From NCBI GenBank assembly GCA_030692045.1, contig JAUYCX010000119.1, positions 34,978 to 98,977 of the forward strand: a DNA stretch of 64,000 bases, in the 5' to 3' direction. The position numbers were made by a program, and so were the translations under genes. The stretch comes from Candidatus Omnitrophota bacterium. GTDB taxonomy: Bacteria; Omnitrophota; Gorgyraeia; JAUYCX01. The notes under the pieces were generated by a model. It saw only the letters and a program-made list of their open reading frames with translations. It did not search any database and had not been told where the DNA came from. Each line of letters opens with the position of its first letter. Position 1 is the first letter of the stretch. Positions 1 through 8,631 of this stretch are shown here, piece by piece.

Positions 1-21
1 CTCAAATCCTAAAATTTTCTC

Positions 22-50
22 TTGACGCCCATATAATATATATGTTATAT
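22..50 (+). promoter_or_regulatory. Putative sigma70-type promoter (-35 TTGACG 22-27, 17-nt spacer, extended -10 TGTTATAT with -10 at 45-50)
   Basis: TTGACG-N17-TTATAT with an upstream TG, placed directly before a riboswitch-like leader. Confidence 0.6.
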
Positions 51-60
51 TTTGAGTGCA

Positions 61-168
61 AGAAACGGAAGCGAAAAGGCGCGGCCTAATAAGTTTATTA
101 GGACAAGCAAAGCCACGGGTACTTAAAAGCTTCTTAAAAAGTATAGCCGGGTTGCCGAAACCGTTAAG
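61..168 (+). ncRNA. Probable GEMM-I (c-di-GMP-I class; possibly cAMP-GMP variant) riboswitch aptamer
   Basis: Contains 'GGAC..GCAAAGCCACGGGTAC...GTATAGCCGGGTTGCCGAA', the hallmark GEMM-I core. P1-like pairing AACGG (64-68)/CCGTT (161-165); P2-like hairpin CCTAATAAGTTTATTAGG. Lies upstream of the pilin operon. Confidence 0.8.
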
Positions 169-195
169 GTTTTTAGTCAACTCGGCTATTTTTTT
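145..195 (+). terminator. Riboswitch-coupled intrinsic terminator
   Basis: AGCCGGGTTG (145-154) pairs with CAACTCGGCT (178-187, one G-U), followed by ATTTTTTT. The 5' arm is part of the aptamer core. Confidence 0.7.
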
Positions 196-207
196 AAGGA
201 GCCAGGG

Positions 208-1002
208 ATGACAAAAAAAATTCCAGAAAAAAATACTCTACCCTTGGAGGAAAGGGGGAGTTTTTATTTTGAGCAAATCTTAATGGCTTTAAAAAAGTTT
301 TGCATTGAGAGCCATAATCAGTTTATCAAGCCACATCATAGCCAAGACTCTAAAAATGTATCTTTTAACGCAGATATACGTGGTTCGACAAGCTCACCAT
401 CCCTCGAACCATCCCGAGCGAAGTCGAGGGACAAATCCAACGCAGATAAACGCAGATTTATCATCGCAAACATCTGCGACCATCTGCGTTACATCTGCGG
501 GAATCTGCGTTCAAAACTGGTTTTTCAGAAATCTTCTAGCCAAGCCGCAGTAGAATATTTAATTATCCTCTGCGCAGTGCTCACCCTATTCTTACTTTCC
601 AATGCAGTTTTATATCCCAGAATAAAACAGACAGCCACAAATCTTTTTATAAAGTCAACCAAGGCAATTGTGGGAAGTGAGGAAAGTGCTCCGCCAGAGC
701 CAGAGCCGCAGGGATGCGCTCGGATTAGTTGGTATGTATCTAGATTTAGAGACGGGATGAATAGGTTTGTAGATAGAGGCACATCCACGAATTTAACTCA
801 ACTTCAGTTTATGAATTTGCAAAATTGTGCCGTAGAGGATTGTTCAGCGCGATACCAAGTATGTTGGCAGCGCATTTGCGCACTCACAGGTGTCTGTCGA
901 GACCTTGATCCTAATGGACATTATATTAATACTCACGGGCTATATACTCTGAGTTGGCAAGGATGTGGTCGCTCAGTAAGTTGTAGATTTCGTTTAAATT
1001 AA
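208..1002 (+). CDS. Class III signal peptide / Flp-like pilin with Cys-rich C-terminal domain; N-terminal part read through repeat elements
   Basis: SD aaggag before ATG 208; SSSQAAVEYLIILCAVLTLFLL pilin motif mid-protein. Confidence 0.6.
   Translation: MTKKIPEKNTLPLEERGSFYFEQILMALKKFCIESHNQFIKPHHSQDSKNVSFNADIRGSTSSPSLEPSRAKSRDKSNADKRRFIIANICDHLRYICGNLRSKLVFQKSSSQAAVEYLIILCAVLTLFLLSNAVLYPRIKQTATNLFIKSTKAIVGSEESAPPEPEPQGCARISWYVSRFRDGMNRFVDRGTSTNLTQLQFMNLQNCAVEDCSARYQVCWQRICALTGVCRDLDPNGHYINTHGLYTLSWQGCGRSVSCRFRLN
381..433. repeat. Interspersed palindromic repeat ('HPERSRG'-type element)
   Basis: ccctcgaaccatcccgagcgaagtcgaggg palindrome; encodes the familiar spurious peptide VVRQAHHPSNHPERSRG in the alternative frame. 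Confidence 0.7.
439..511. repeat. Interspersed repeat of 'cgcagat/atctgcg' units with inverted symmetry
   Basis: aacgcagataaacgcagattt...catctgcgttacatctgcgggaatctgcgtt. Confidence 0.65.
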
Positions 1003-1008
1003 CTGTAA

Positions 1009-1560
1009 ATGATGAAACTTTTATACAAAATAAAAGACAAAAATTCTCAACACACCATTGAATATTGTGTAATCATTGCCTTGGTGGCTTTGGGAATTAT
1101 TTTAATGCGCAATTATGTTTATCGCTCAATATTTGCCGGAATGAAGATGTGGGAGGATGAGGTAGCTGATTCGTTGGAAGATGCAATAGAGCCGCCGCCG
1201 CTTCGGACGATTACACTTCGTTTCAGGTATTATAGAACTACGGCTGTGAGGGTGGATAGGTATCCTTACTTAGACTATACTTTAGAATTATTAGATGTAC
1301 CTGATTGTCCCTATAGAACTGTGGATGAATTTGGAGTGGAGACACTTGATTATCGCACAAATGGTTGCATACCAGCGGGTGGAAGTTGTAGTCATGCACC
1401 CATATATGGGGTTACCCCACGTTGCTGGGAAAAAAGAGCAGGAACTCGTGACTTACGAGGCTTTCAAACAGTAATCCAGATAGATGGAAGGGGTTGTTTT
1501 AAAATACCTACTAACATTTGTGGTCAACCTATGCCCCCTCCTGAATGTAGAGATTGTTAG
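1009..1560 (+). CDS. Class III signal peptide / Flp-like pilin, Cys-rich
   Basis: KNSQHTIEYCVIIALVALGIILMR motif. Confidence 0.7.
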   Translation: MMKLLYKIKDKNSQHTIEYCVIIALVALGIILMRNYVYRSIFAGMKMWEDEVADSLEDAIEPPPLRTITLRFRYYRTTAVRVDRYPYLDYTLELLDVPDCPYRTVDEFGVETLDYRTNGCIPAGGSCSHAPIYGVTPRCWEKRAGTRDLRGFQTVIQIDGRGCFKIPTNICGQPMPPPECRDC

Positions 1561-1576
1561 GAGCAAAGGAAAAGTT

Positions 1577-1726
1577 ATGTTTCGCTTAAACAAAAAAGCC
1601 CAACACTTAATTGAATACGCCATAGTTATTTCATTAGTGGCGGCGGTAATGGTGGCAATGCGCACATATGTTTATCGAGCCACACAAGCCACCTTAAAGA
1701 CAATTGAAGATGAGTTTTTTAAGTGA
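1577..1726 (+). CDS. Short class III/Flp-like pilin (49 aa)
   Basis: ATG 1577 with purine-rich upstream; MFRLNKKAQHLIEYAIVISLVAAVMVAM (ORF-track start 1484 trimmed). Confidence 0.7.
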   Translation: MFRLNKKAQHLIEYAIVISLVAAVMVAMRTYVYRATQATLKTIEDEFFK

Positions 1727-1741
1727 GGACATAAGTTATGT

Positions 1742-1771
1742 TCCGCCAAAGGTCTGTGGCGGACTCATTAA
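1742..1771. repeat. 30-bp palindromic repeat, copy 1
   Basis: tccgccaaaggtctgtggcggactcattaa, identical to 2399-2428. Confidence 0.75.
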
Positions 1772-1786
1772 AGGAGGTGAACAGAT

Positions 1787-1972
1787 ATGAGCAGGAAGAA
1801 AAGGTATAGAGCAGAAAAAGGCCAAAGCACCTTGGAGTATATCGTCATTGTAGCTGTGATTATTGGCGCAGTGATTATCTTTGCCACAAGTACGCTAAAG
1901 CCCAAAGTAGGCGAAAGTTTAAACCATGTGGCAAACCAAATGGAAGTAGTAGTAAATCGAATAACCTATTAG
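1787..1972 (+). CDS. Flp-like pilin (61 aa)
   Basis: SD aaggaggtg; EKGQSTLEYIVIVAVIIGAVIIFA. Confidence 0.8.
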   Translation: MSRKKRYRAEKGQSTLEYIVIVAVIIGAVIIFATSTLKPKVGESLNHVANQMEVVVNRITY

Positions 1973-2002
1973 TTTCTTTAAAATAGATGGGGGTGAAATA
2001 AA

Positions 2003-2347
2003 ATGCTGAAATTAAGAAAAAGAGGTCAGAGCACTGCCGAGTATGCAGTCCTAATTGGATTAGTGATTGCAGCAGCAGTGGGTATGCGTATATATGTTGA
2101 GCGCGGGCTTAAAGCCAGAACGCACGGTGCTATGGAGTATTTAACCAAGGAGACTAATGCGATTGATGGTTCAACCTTTAACCGTCAATACGAACCATAT
2201 TACATGAATCAGCAGTATGAGGTTACACAGAATGCACAAGATAGAACAAAATTGAGAGAAGGTCAGAAAGTTGAGGTAACTGCCAATGCCAAAACCACTC
2301 GTGCTACAGGTGGTTTTTCAGAATATGGTAATGTAGTAGAAGAATAA
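2003..2347 (+). CDS. Class III signal peptide pilin-like protein, type A
   Basis: RGQSTAEYAVLIGLVIAAAVGMRIYVERG; QYEPYY...YEVTQ motif. Confidence 0.75.
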   Translation: MLKLRKRGQSTAEYAVLIGLVIAAAVGMRIYVERGLKARTHGAMEYLTKETNAIDGSTFNRQYEPYYMNQQYEVTQNAQDRTKLREGQKVEVTANAKTTRATGGFSEYGNVVEE

Positions 2348-2359
2348 ATGTTTCATTTT

Positions 2360-2391
2360 ATCCTTGACCCACCTACGGCGAGGTCAAGGAT
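2360..2391. repeat. Palindromic element / possible intercistronic hairpin
   Basis: atccttgacc...ggtcaaggat 10-bp perfect inverted repeat. Confidence 0.5.
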
Positions 2392-2398
2392 TAATTCG

Positions 2399-2428
2399 TC
2401 CGCCAAAGGTCTGTGGCGGACTCATTAA
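2399..2428. repeat. 30-bp palindromic repeat, copy 2
   Basis: Identical to 1742-1771. Confidence 0.75.
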
Positions 2429-2446
2429 GGGGGTGTAAATAAGACA

Positions 2447-2776
2447 ATGCTTAAAATAAAGAAAAAAATGGCACAGAGTACATTAGAGTATGCGATTTTA
2501 ATCGTGGTTATTGCCGGAGCTTTCTTAACTACACAGATGTGGCTTAAGCATGCAGTGCAGGGTAAAATAAGGTCTTCAGCTGATGATATTGGAGAGCAAT
2601 TTTCTACTGCCTTTAGCAATGCGGATCTCAACTTTGATTCATATAGTAAGACTAATGAAACGGTTGTATCTAAAATTACCAAATCTACGCTTTTGGATGA
2701 TGCTACCTCGAATAAGATTGACTCAATTAATTTATCGCATAACCAAGAATACTGGGGTCCAACATCAACACCGTAA
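2447..2776 (+). CDS. Class III signal peptide pilin-like protein, type B
   Basis: MAQSTLEYAILIVVIAGAFLTTQMW; IGEQF...SNADLNF. Confidence 0.75.
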   Translation: MLKIKKKMAQSTLEYAILIVVIAGAFLTTQMWLKHAVQGKIRSSADDIGEQFSTAFSNADLNFDSYSKTNETVVSKITKSTLLDDATSNKIDSINLSHNQEYWGPTSTP

Positions 2777-2831
2777 AATCGCGCAAGGTTTGAAAACGAT
2801 GCTAAAAGGGGTAAGTGTGGATAGGGTTCAT

Positions 2832-3203
2832 ATGGTAATTAAAGACAAAAAGGCGCAGCAGATAAGTGAATATGCTATTGTGTTAGCTTTAATTGTAAGC
2901 GCAGCTGCAGGCATGCAATTTTATGTTCAGCGCGGCTTGCAAGCCAGATACAAGGGTGCCACAGAAAAGCTTATCAGAGAGGCACGTGTAGCCACTATGC
3001 GCGACCCTGTGCCTATTCATGTTTCTATGCAATATGAACCCTATTACACCAAAAGTGAATACGAGATAACTCAGAGTAGTCACAAGCAGGAGAATCTTTC
3101 CACACACGCCGAGATTAGAACAGGATTATTGAGTAGGTCAATAAGTGAATCTACCTTGCGTAAAGGTTCTCAGGAAACCTTGCCAGCTAAGTTGGGAGAT
3201 TAA
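2832..3203 (+). CDS. Class III signal peptide pilin-like protein, type A (paralogue of 2003-2347)
   Basis: KAQQISEYAIVLALIVSAAAGMQFYVQRG; QYEPYY...YEITQ. ORF-track start 2583 overlaps the previous pilin; start trimmed (2799 also possible). Confidence 0.7.
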   Translation: MVIKDKKAQQISEYAIVLALIVSAAAGMQFYVQRGLQARYKGATEKLIREARVATMRDPVPIHVSMQYEPYYTKSEYEITQSSHKQENLSTHAEIRTGLLSRSISESTLRKGSQETLPAKLGD

Positions 3204-3207
3204 GTCA

Positions 3208-3540
3208 ATGAAAAATTTAAGGGCGCAAAGCTTAACAGAATATGTAATTGTTTTGGGGTTGGTGGTAGTTGCGCTTACCACTATGCAGGTTTATATGCGT
3301 CGGGGTATTCAAGCAGTAGTTAAAGTTTCTGCAGATGAATTAGGCTTCCAGCAAAATAGCGAGGATGTGCTTGACCCGGCTAAGCAGGGCTTTTTAAGGA
3401 GCTTTCACTCTCAAGTTAATTCCCAAAGCCAGCGTCGAATGGTGGGTGTCCCAGGAGTTCTAAATAAAGATATTGATGAAAGTAGCACTTTTTCCTTAAA
3501 TGGTATATATTTTTTGGGTAATGAGGAGAAAAGTTTGTAA
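3208..3540 (+). CDS. Class III signal peptide pilin-like protein
   Basis: RAQSLTEYVIVLGLVVVALTTMQVYMRRG; start trimmed from 3145. Confidence 0.7.
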   Translation: MKNLRAQSLTEYVIVLGLVVVALTTMQVYMRRGIQAVVKVSADELGFQQNSEDVLDPAKQGFLRSFHSQVNSQSQRRMVGVPGVLNKDIDESSTFSLNGIYFLGNEEKSL

Positions 3541-3861
3541 ATGGATAAACACGCGCAGATTAGTTTAGAGGCAATTATCTTGATTATCATTGTGGTAGCC
3601 GCGCTTCTTACTATGGATATTTATTTAAAACGCGCTATACAAGGTAGATGGCGAGGGGCTTCTGATGAGATAGGCGAGCAATACGAATACGGACATACCA
3701 ATAGCGATTTTACGTTTAGCGTAGTAAGTAATACCGAAACGTTAATTAGTACTGAAGAAACTCGTCAAGGGGAAGGCAATGTCGTGATTACTACCAACAG
3801 AGTTGACTTAACTGATATGTCAGAAACCAAAACAGGCACAGAATATGTGGAAGGTTATTAA
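3541..3861 (+). CDS. Class III signal peptide pilin-like protein, type B (paralogue of 2447-2776)
   Basis: HAQISLEAIILIIIVVAALLTMDIYLKRA; IGEQY...TNSDFTF. Confidence 0.7.
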   Translation: MDKHAQISLEAIILIIIVVAALLTMDIYLKRAIQGRWRGASDEIGEQYEYGHTNSDFTFSVVSNTETLISTEETRQGEGNVVITTNRVDLTDMSETKTGTEYVEGY

Positions 3862-5041
3862 TAAAGCGCAGACAGCCAGTGAATTGGCAATCTTTGGCAC
3901 CATACTGGTATTTGTGATTGGCGTACTTATTCGCTTTGCGCTTTCTTTTAACTATAACCAAGATTATCAAATGAGGGCTTTTAAAAGAGCATTGCAGTTA
4001 TCTTATGCCAATCAAGCTGACTCAGCAAATAGGTCTTTAGCCAGTGTTACAATTATCAATGATAGGGATATTCCAGAATTAAGCGACCAATTAGGCATAA
4101 TGCAGCGCACTCCCTATTTTGCCTCAGCCACAGCTATGTATAACAGTATGTTATTTGGCTCAACACGTTATCCTTATTACTTCCAATGGTGTGGTTCTGC
4201 GCCTGAGTGGTTGGATGATGGCCATCCTGATGCCTTGCCAGTAAATGATATTTATGTCAACAATGAACGCATTGTGCTTTCTGTGGCTGATTATGCTAAA
4301 TACCCTTGTCCAGAGGGAGAGGAAAGAAAAAGGCAGATTATCTGGAGTGACCCAAAGTGGGCTGAGGCAGACCCTAATCCCAGTGGCAGTGACTATTGGC
4401 GTTGGTTAAGGTTTAAATGCGAAGACATTGACCCAGATGGAAGCCCGGATAATGGCCTTAATATTACCAGCGCCGATATTGATAATGACGGAAAAGAAGA
4501 AACTATCTTTGCGGCAATGGGTTGTCAGGAGGTAGTATGTGAGCCTGAAGACCCATTAGACCATGATAGCCCGGAAATTTGTAATTTAGTTTTTCATATT
4601 GCGGAGGTTACAGTTTTAGATAGTCAATTAGGTGAAATTGACACAACCATTAACTCTGCAGATTTAAGAGATGAAGTAGAGCCTCAGGGTTTTAAACCAG
4701 GTTATAAGATTTATGCGCGAGTAAATCCTGGTTCAAGCCATCAAAAACAAGAAACTTACACTGAAATAACCAATACCAATCAGGTAAGACGCGCAGATTT
4801 TATTTCTCGTGAAATACAGCTTAATCCCGCACATATTGACTATTATGGAAATCAGTTAAACGAACCTAATAACTGGCATGGTTTTTATTGGAGAAATAGA
4901 GACAGGCTTGTTCCGATAGCTAATGAAAGGTGTCAAGACCTTAATAAGGATAGGACTTGTCTGGATGTAAACGAAGCAAAGCTTTATGTCAGGAGTAGAA
5001 TTAATGTGGGAAAAACGCGTATCTGGAAAACGCCTCATTAA
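3845..5041 (+). CDS. Large pilin-like / minor pseudopilin with extracellular domain
   Basis: KAQTASELAIFGTILVFVIGVLIRF N-terminus; DxDxDG-like segment (DIDPDG...DIDNDGKEE). Confidence 0.6.
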   Translation: MWKVINKAQTASELAIFGTILVFVIGVLIRFALSFNYNQDYQMRAFKRALQLSYANQADSANRSLASVTIINDRDIPELSDQLGIMQRTPYFASATAMYNSMLFGSTRYPYYFQWCGSAPEWLDDGHPDALPVNDIYVNNERIVLSVADYAKYPCPEGEERKRQIIWSDPKWAEADPNPSGSDYWRWLRFKCEDIDPDGSPDNGLNITSADIDNDGKEETIFAAMGCQEVVCEPEDPLDHDSPEICNLVFHIAEVTVLDSQLGEIDTTINSADLRDEVEPQGFKPGYKIYARVNPGSSHQKQETYTEITNTNQVRRADFISREIQLNPAHIDYYGNQLNEPNNWHGFYWRNRDRLVPIANERCQDLNKDRTCLDVNEAKLYVRSRINVGKTRIWKTPH

Positions 5042-5255
5042 GGCGCAGGTAACCATAGAATTTACCTTTTGCTTGGTAATAGTGGTCTTGCTTTTTATTG
5101 CCTCTTTTTATGCCCTTATTTGGGGAGTGGATATTTTGGTGGTCAGAACAACTAATTATGAGGCAAGTATGATTGGCGGTCGTGACCAGGTGGTTAAGGA
5201 GGATTTTTATATAACTCCTCCAATGAGTATAATACCCTTGATAAATCGGGAGTAG
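4986..5255 (+). CDS. TadE-like pseudopilin
   Basis: KAQVTIEFTFCLVIVVLLFIASFYALIWG; start uncertain. Confidence 0.6.
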   Translation: MSGVELMWEKRVSGKRLIKAQVTIEFTFCLVIVVLLFIASFYALIWGVDILVVRTTNYEASMIGGRDQVVKEDFYITPPMSIIPLINRE

Positions 5256-5267
5256 AGAGGTATTGGA

Positions 5268-7271
5268 ATGTTTCTTAAATTTCAACATTTTAAAAAAGGC
5301 AGGGTTTCTGGTCAGGTTGCCATTTTTATAATTTTAATTATTGCGATTATATTTTTATTTGTAGCTGTGCTAATGAATGTGGGTCAAGTGGCTTTAAACA
5401 AAACCATAGTTACCATTGCCGCAGATAGTGGAGCAATTACCTTGGCCTCTTATATTGGCAGTTCAGCGCGTTTTAATAAATATAGTTCAATGGGAGGCGC
5501 GAGAGAAATATGTTTTTATACTGGATTTTTTGCTGGTCTCTTGAAGTTTCTGGCTGTTATAGTTGCTTTAATCACGATGAACCCTGCAAGCCTTTTCTGG
5601 ACGATTGTGGCTTATGCTGGCGTAGCATTATCTGGAATAGCAATGATATTAGGAACAAGGGTTAATCATGGTCAAGTTCAGGCATTTAATAAAGAACAAG
5701 AGAAACTAAGCAAAGAACAGCAATTTCAGGAAAGGGCAATTCAAGCAGCTTTATTTCTGGCAGTTACGGATAATAAGCAAATCACGGATGATCAGCCTGG
5801 CAGGCAAGACCAAGATATGGATGGCTTAATAAATGATGAGGTTAGTTATTTTGGAGACTGGTATTTAAAACAGAGGTTACAAGGTTTGGTGAGAGATGAG
5901 GAAGTTGCCGCTGCCATTAATACTTTCTTAGATGTTTTAAGAAGCACCGACGATTACCTTGGCTTTGCAGATTATCTTTATAAACGCGACCCTGGTGGTG
6001 TCCATTTCCCCCTCTGCAATCCTGAGGACCCTGTTAACTGGAACCCCACAGGCTATGAATGCGGAGTTTATTTCTGGATGGGCTCTGATGAGGGTAGTCG
6101 TCCAGTGACAGACAAACTAATGATGTTTCCTAATTTTTATGATTTGGAACAAAATGTGCCTTCTGCACCCATAGTTGATGGTTGGCCCATTGACAATATC
6201 GGGAATTTTGATTTACGCTTTTGGCTGCCGGGAACTACCATAGACCCCCCTAATCCTGGAGAAGACGCTCAGGTTTGTGGTCGTGGTCGCGAAGGTGACC
6301 CGGGTTGCCCACATTGTTATTTGGGCTGTAATATTCTTACGCGGCAGCCACCTGATGATGCAGTTGACCATTTAAAAGGCAGTATTAATGCCTTTCAAAG
6401 ATTAGCCAAGGGATATTGCTGGCAGGAAGGTGATAAGACACAATGTGCTCCAGGAATTCTCCAATTAAGCCTAAATACTTTAATTCAGCAATTTCCTAAT
6501 GGCTGGTTTAAACAGTTTTATAACCCTGAGACAAATGCAGATTGGTTTGATAGATTGCAAGAATGGCAAAATGATATTATAGCTTGGAGTGAGGAATTAG
6601 GAGTGATTAGAAATACCCTTAATATTCAGATTAGACAACATCAACAAACTCTACAAGGCATTGTAGACCCAATTTTACGCCAGCCATATTTAGACCGCAT
6701 TGAAGAATTAAGTATCCTTGCGGGGAAGGTAGAAGCGGTTTTAGGTATGTTTGGTATGTTAGGCGGGCCTGTTTTTGGATTTGTTCAACGCATAACTTTA
6801 CTTAGAAATGCAATTGAAGCTCTGAGCATCGTTGAACCTATTGTGCGCACTTCCATAGAGGCAGGTAACAAGGCTGTGTATGGCTGGGATGATAATCCAG
6901 AGGATGATAATTTAGGCTGCCATGTGGTAAAGGTGGAGGCGGAAATGCCTTTAGAGCTTCCCCTGATATATTTAGATGAAGGAACATTTAGAGACTGCTA
7001 TAAACGTCTTAACGAAACAGGCCGGGTCAAGGTCACGGTAACTCGCTTTGACCAAAGCAAGTCAGAGATGCGATTTGCTTTAGGCATACCCATTTGGAAA
7101 TTTAATTTTAGCAACCCCTGGAAACCTGGCACATTTCAAGGTAATTGTACAAATGAGTCTGAGTGGGAGAGGGCATTGCCCTATGGAGTATCTAGCAGTG
7201 CCTGTGCTTGTTATGGACCTGAGCCAGCAAATATGATGTTTATAGGATGTGATGCGGAATGTCCATTCTAA
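5268..7271 (+). CDS. TadG-like Flp pilus-associated protein
   Basis: SGQVAIFIILIIAIIFLFVAVLMNVGQVALNKTIVTIAADSGAITLASYI, typical TadG N-terminus; large extracellular part. Confidence 0.65.
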   Translation: MFLKFQHFKKGRVSGQVAIFIILIIAIIFLFVAVLMNVGQVALNKTIVTIAADSGAITLASYIGSSARFNKYSSMGGAREICFYTGFFAGLLKFLAVIVALITMNPASLFWTIVAYAGVALSGIAMILGTRVNHGQVQAFNKEQEKLSKEQQFQERAIQAALFLAVTDNKQITDDQPGRQDQDMDGLINDEVSYFGDWYLKQRLQGLVRDEEVAAAINTFLDVLRSTDDYLGFADYLYKRDPGGVHFPLCNPEDPVNWNPTGYECGVYFWMGSDEGSRPVTDKLMMFPNFYDLEQNVPSAPIVDGWPIDNIGNFDLRFWLPGTTIDPPNPGEDAQVCGRGREGDPGCPHCYLGCNILTRQPPDDAVDHLKGSINAFQRLAKGYCWQEGDKTQCAPGILQLSLNTLIQQFPNGWFKQFYNPETNADWFDRLQEWQNDIIAWSEELGVIRNTLNIQIRQHQQTLQGIVDPILRQPYLDRIEELSILAGKVEAVLGMFGMLGGPVFGFVQRITLLRNAIEALSIVEPIVRTSIEAGNKAVYGWDDNPEDDNLGCHVVKVEAEMPLELPLIYLDEGTFRDCYKRLNETGRVKVTVTRFDQSKSEMRFALGIPIWKFNFSNPWKPGTFQGNCTNESEWERALPYGVSSSACACYGPEPANMMFIGCDAECPF

Positions 7272-7468
7272 TAAAGAAAAATAAAGCCAGCTTTGCCATT
7301 GAGTATTGTATGCTGATTATAATATTGGTGGCTGCGCTTTTATTGATGCAGTACTATATTATTCGAGCTTTTGCTGGCAGATGGAGAACAACCGGCGATG
7401 TATTTGGTTTTGGCAAGCAGTATGAGCCGGATGTAACTGTGGTATGTGAGGGTGAGGAATGTCCATAA
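7259..7468 (+). CDS. Class III/Flp-like pilin (69 aa)
   Basis: KASFAIEYCMLIIILVAALLLMQYYIIRAF. Confidence 0.7.
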   Translation: MSILIKKNKASFAIEYCMLIIILVAALLLMQYYIIRAFAGRWRTTGDVFGFGKQYEPDVTVVCEGEECP

Positions 7469-7520
7469 AGAGAGGTTAATCGTTGAAGGGTTGCGTAGCT
7501 AGAAAGGTTGAATATATGTT

Positions 7521-7661
7521 AAATCCGAAATCCGAAGCACGAAATCCGAAACAATGTTCAAATTTCCTAAATCCGAATGACCAAAACCAAAGCTGTTTTG
7601 AACATTTGGACATTAGAACATTCGAGCTTGTTTCGAATTTCGGATTTCGAATTTCGAAATT
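7521..7661. repeat. Interspersed imperfect inverted repeat ('aaatccgaaatccgaa' family)
   Basis: Left arm aaatccgaaatccgaagcacgaaatccgaaac; right arm gtttcgaatttcggatttcgaatttcgaaat. Confidence 0.75.
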
Positions 7662-7714
7662 AACCTTGTTGCCACATAATTCAACACTCTCATTGACGAA
7701 AGACGAGAAATAAT

Positions 7715-8563
7715 ATGCTTCAATTTGCCATAATTCTATTAACCTTTGGAACAGTGGGGCTTTTAAGCGGACAATATATTCCAGTGTTGGTTGAGAAGAT
7801 TCACAAGATTAATCTTAAACGCGCAGAGAAATTGGCAGATAAAACAGAAAGAATATTTTTAAAAGTTCGCATTGATAAAATGATTTTATTCTATCTGCTT
7901 TCACCAATTGTATTAGGCGGCATAGGATATTTTATCTTGCATAATCTTTTGGGTGTGTTAGTAGGAGCTGGCATCGCATTAGTTATTCCCAGTATCTATA
8001 TAAAAAATCTCCAGACGCAGCGTAGGACCAAATTTCATAAACAGCTTATTGACGGCCTGTTACTATTATCCAGCTCTCTTAAGGGGGGCTTAAGTTTAAT
8101 CCAGGCATTGGAAATAATGGTTGAGGAAATGCCTCCGCCTTTAAGCCAGGAGTTTGGCATTGTTTTAAGTGAGAATAAGATGGGCGTATCTTTGGAAGAA
8201 TCTTTTAAACGGCTTTATCAGAGAATACCCAGTCCCGAACTAAATCAGATGATTACAGCCATAATTCTGGCGCGGGAAACCGGCGGAAATTTACCTTCTA
8301 TCTTTTCCAGGTTGGTTACTACCTTAAGAGAGAATACAAAGATTATCCAAAATATTCAGACTCTGACTTTGCAGGGCAGGCTGCAAGGCACAATTATGTC
8401 AGCCTTACCAATTGTTTTTGGGATATTTGTGTTTACAGCTAGTCCTGGTTTCTTTAATATAATGTTCGAATCAGAAACAGGCAAGGCGCTCTTAATTTAC
8501 TCAGTAATTTCAGAGGTTATTGGTATGATTTTAATTCGTAGAATTAGTAAGATTAGTTTTTAA
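7715..8563 (+). CDS. tadB: TadB-like type II/IV secretion membrane platform protein (T2SSF)
   Basis: FHKQLIDGLLLLSSSLKGGLSLIQALEIMVEEMPPPLSQEFGIVLSENKMGVSLEESFKRLYQRIPSPELNQMITAIILARETGGNLP. Confidence 0.85.
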   Translation: MLQFAIILLTFGTVGLLSGQYIPVLVEKIHKINLKRAEKLADKTERIFLKVRIDKMILFYLLSPIVLGGIGYFILHNLLGVLVGAGIALVIPSIYIKNLQTQRRTKFHKQLIDGLLLLSSSLKGGLSLIQALEIMVEEMPPPLSQEFGIVLSENKMGVSLEESFKRLYQRIPSPELNQMITAIILARETGGNLPSIFSRLVTTLRENTKIIQNIQTLTLQGRLQGTIMSALPIVFGIFVFTASPGFFNIMFESETGKALLIYSVISEVIGMILIRRISKISF

Positions 8564-8631
8564 GTGAGGACATAAGTTATGGAGACATATATTAATAAAA
8601 ATCTTAACGACATAACTTATAAGTCCGAACT

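Noticed and set aside
439-511. Possible CRISPR array from repeated cgcagat units
   Set aside because: Units are short and irregular with no unique spacers; interspersed repeat instead.
305-553. 82-aa ORF MRAIISLSS...VVRQAHHPSNHPERSRG...
   Set aside because: Translation of interspersed repeat elements, a well-known spurious annotation type.
7483-7713. 76-aa ORF MKGCVARKVEYMLNPKSEARNPKQ...
   Set aside because: Encoded by the intergenic inverted repeat; not a plausible protein.
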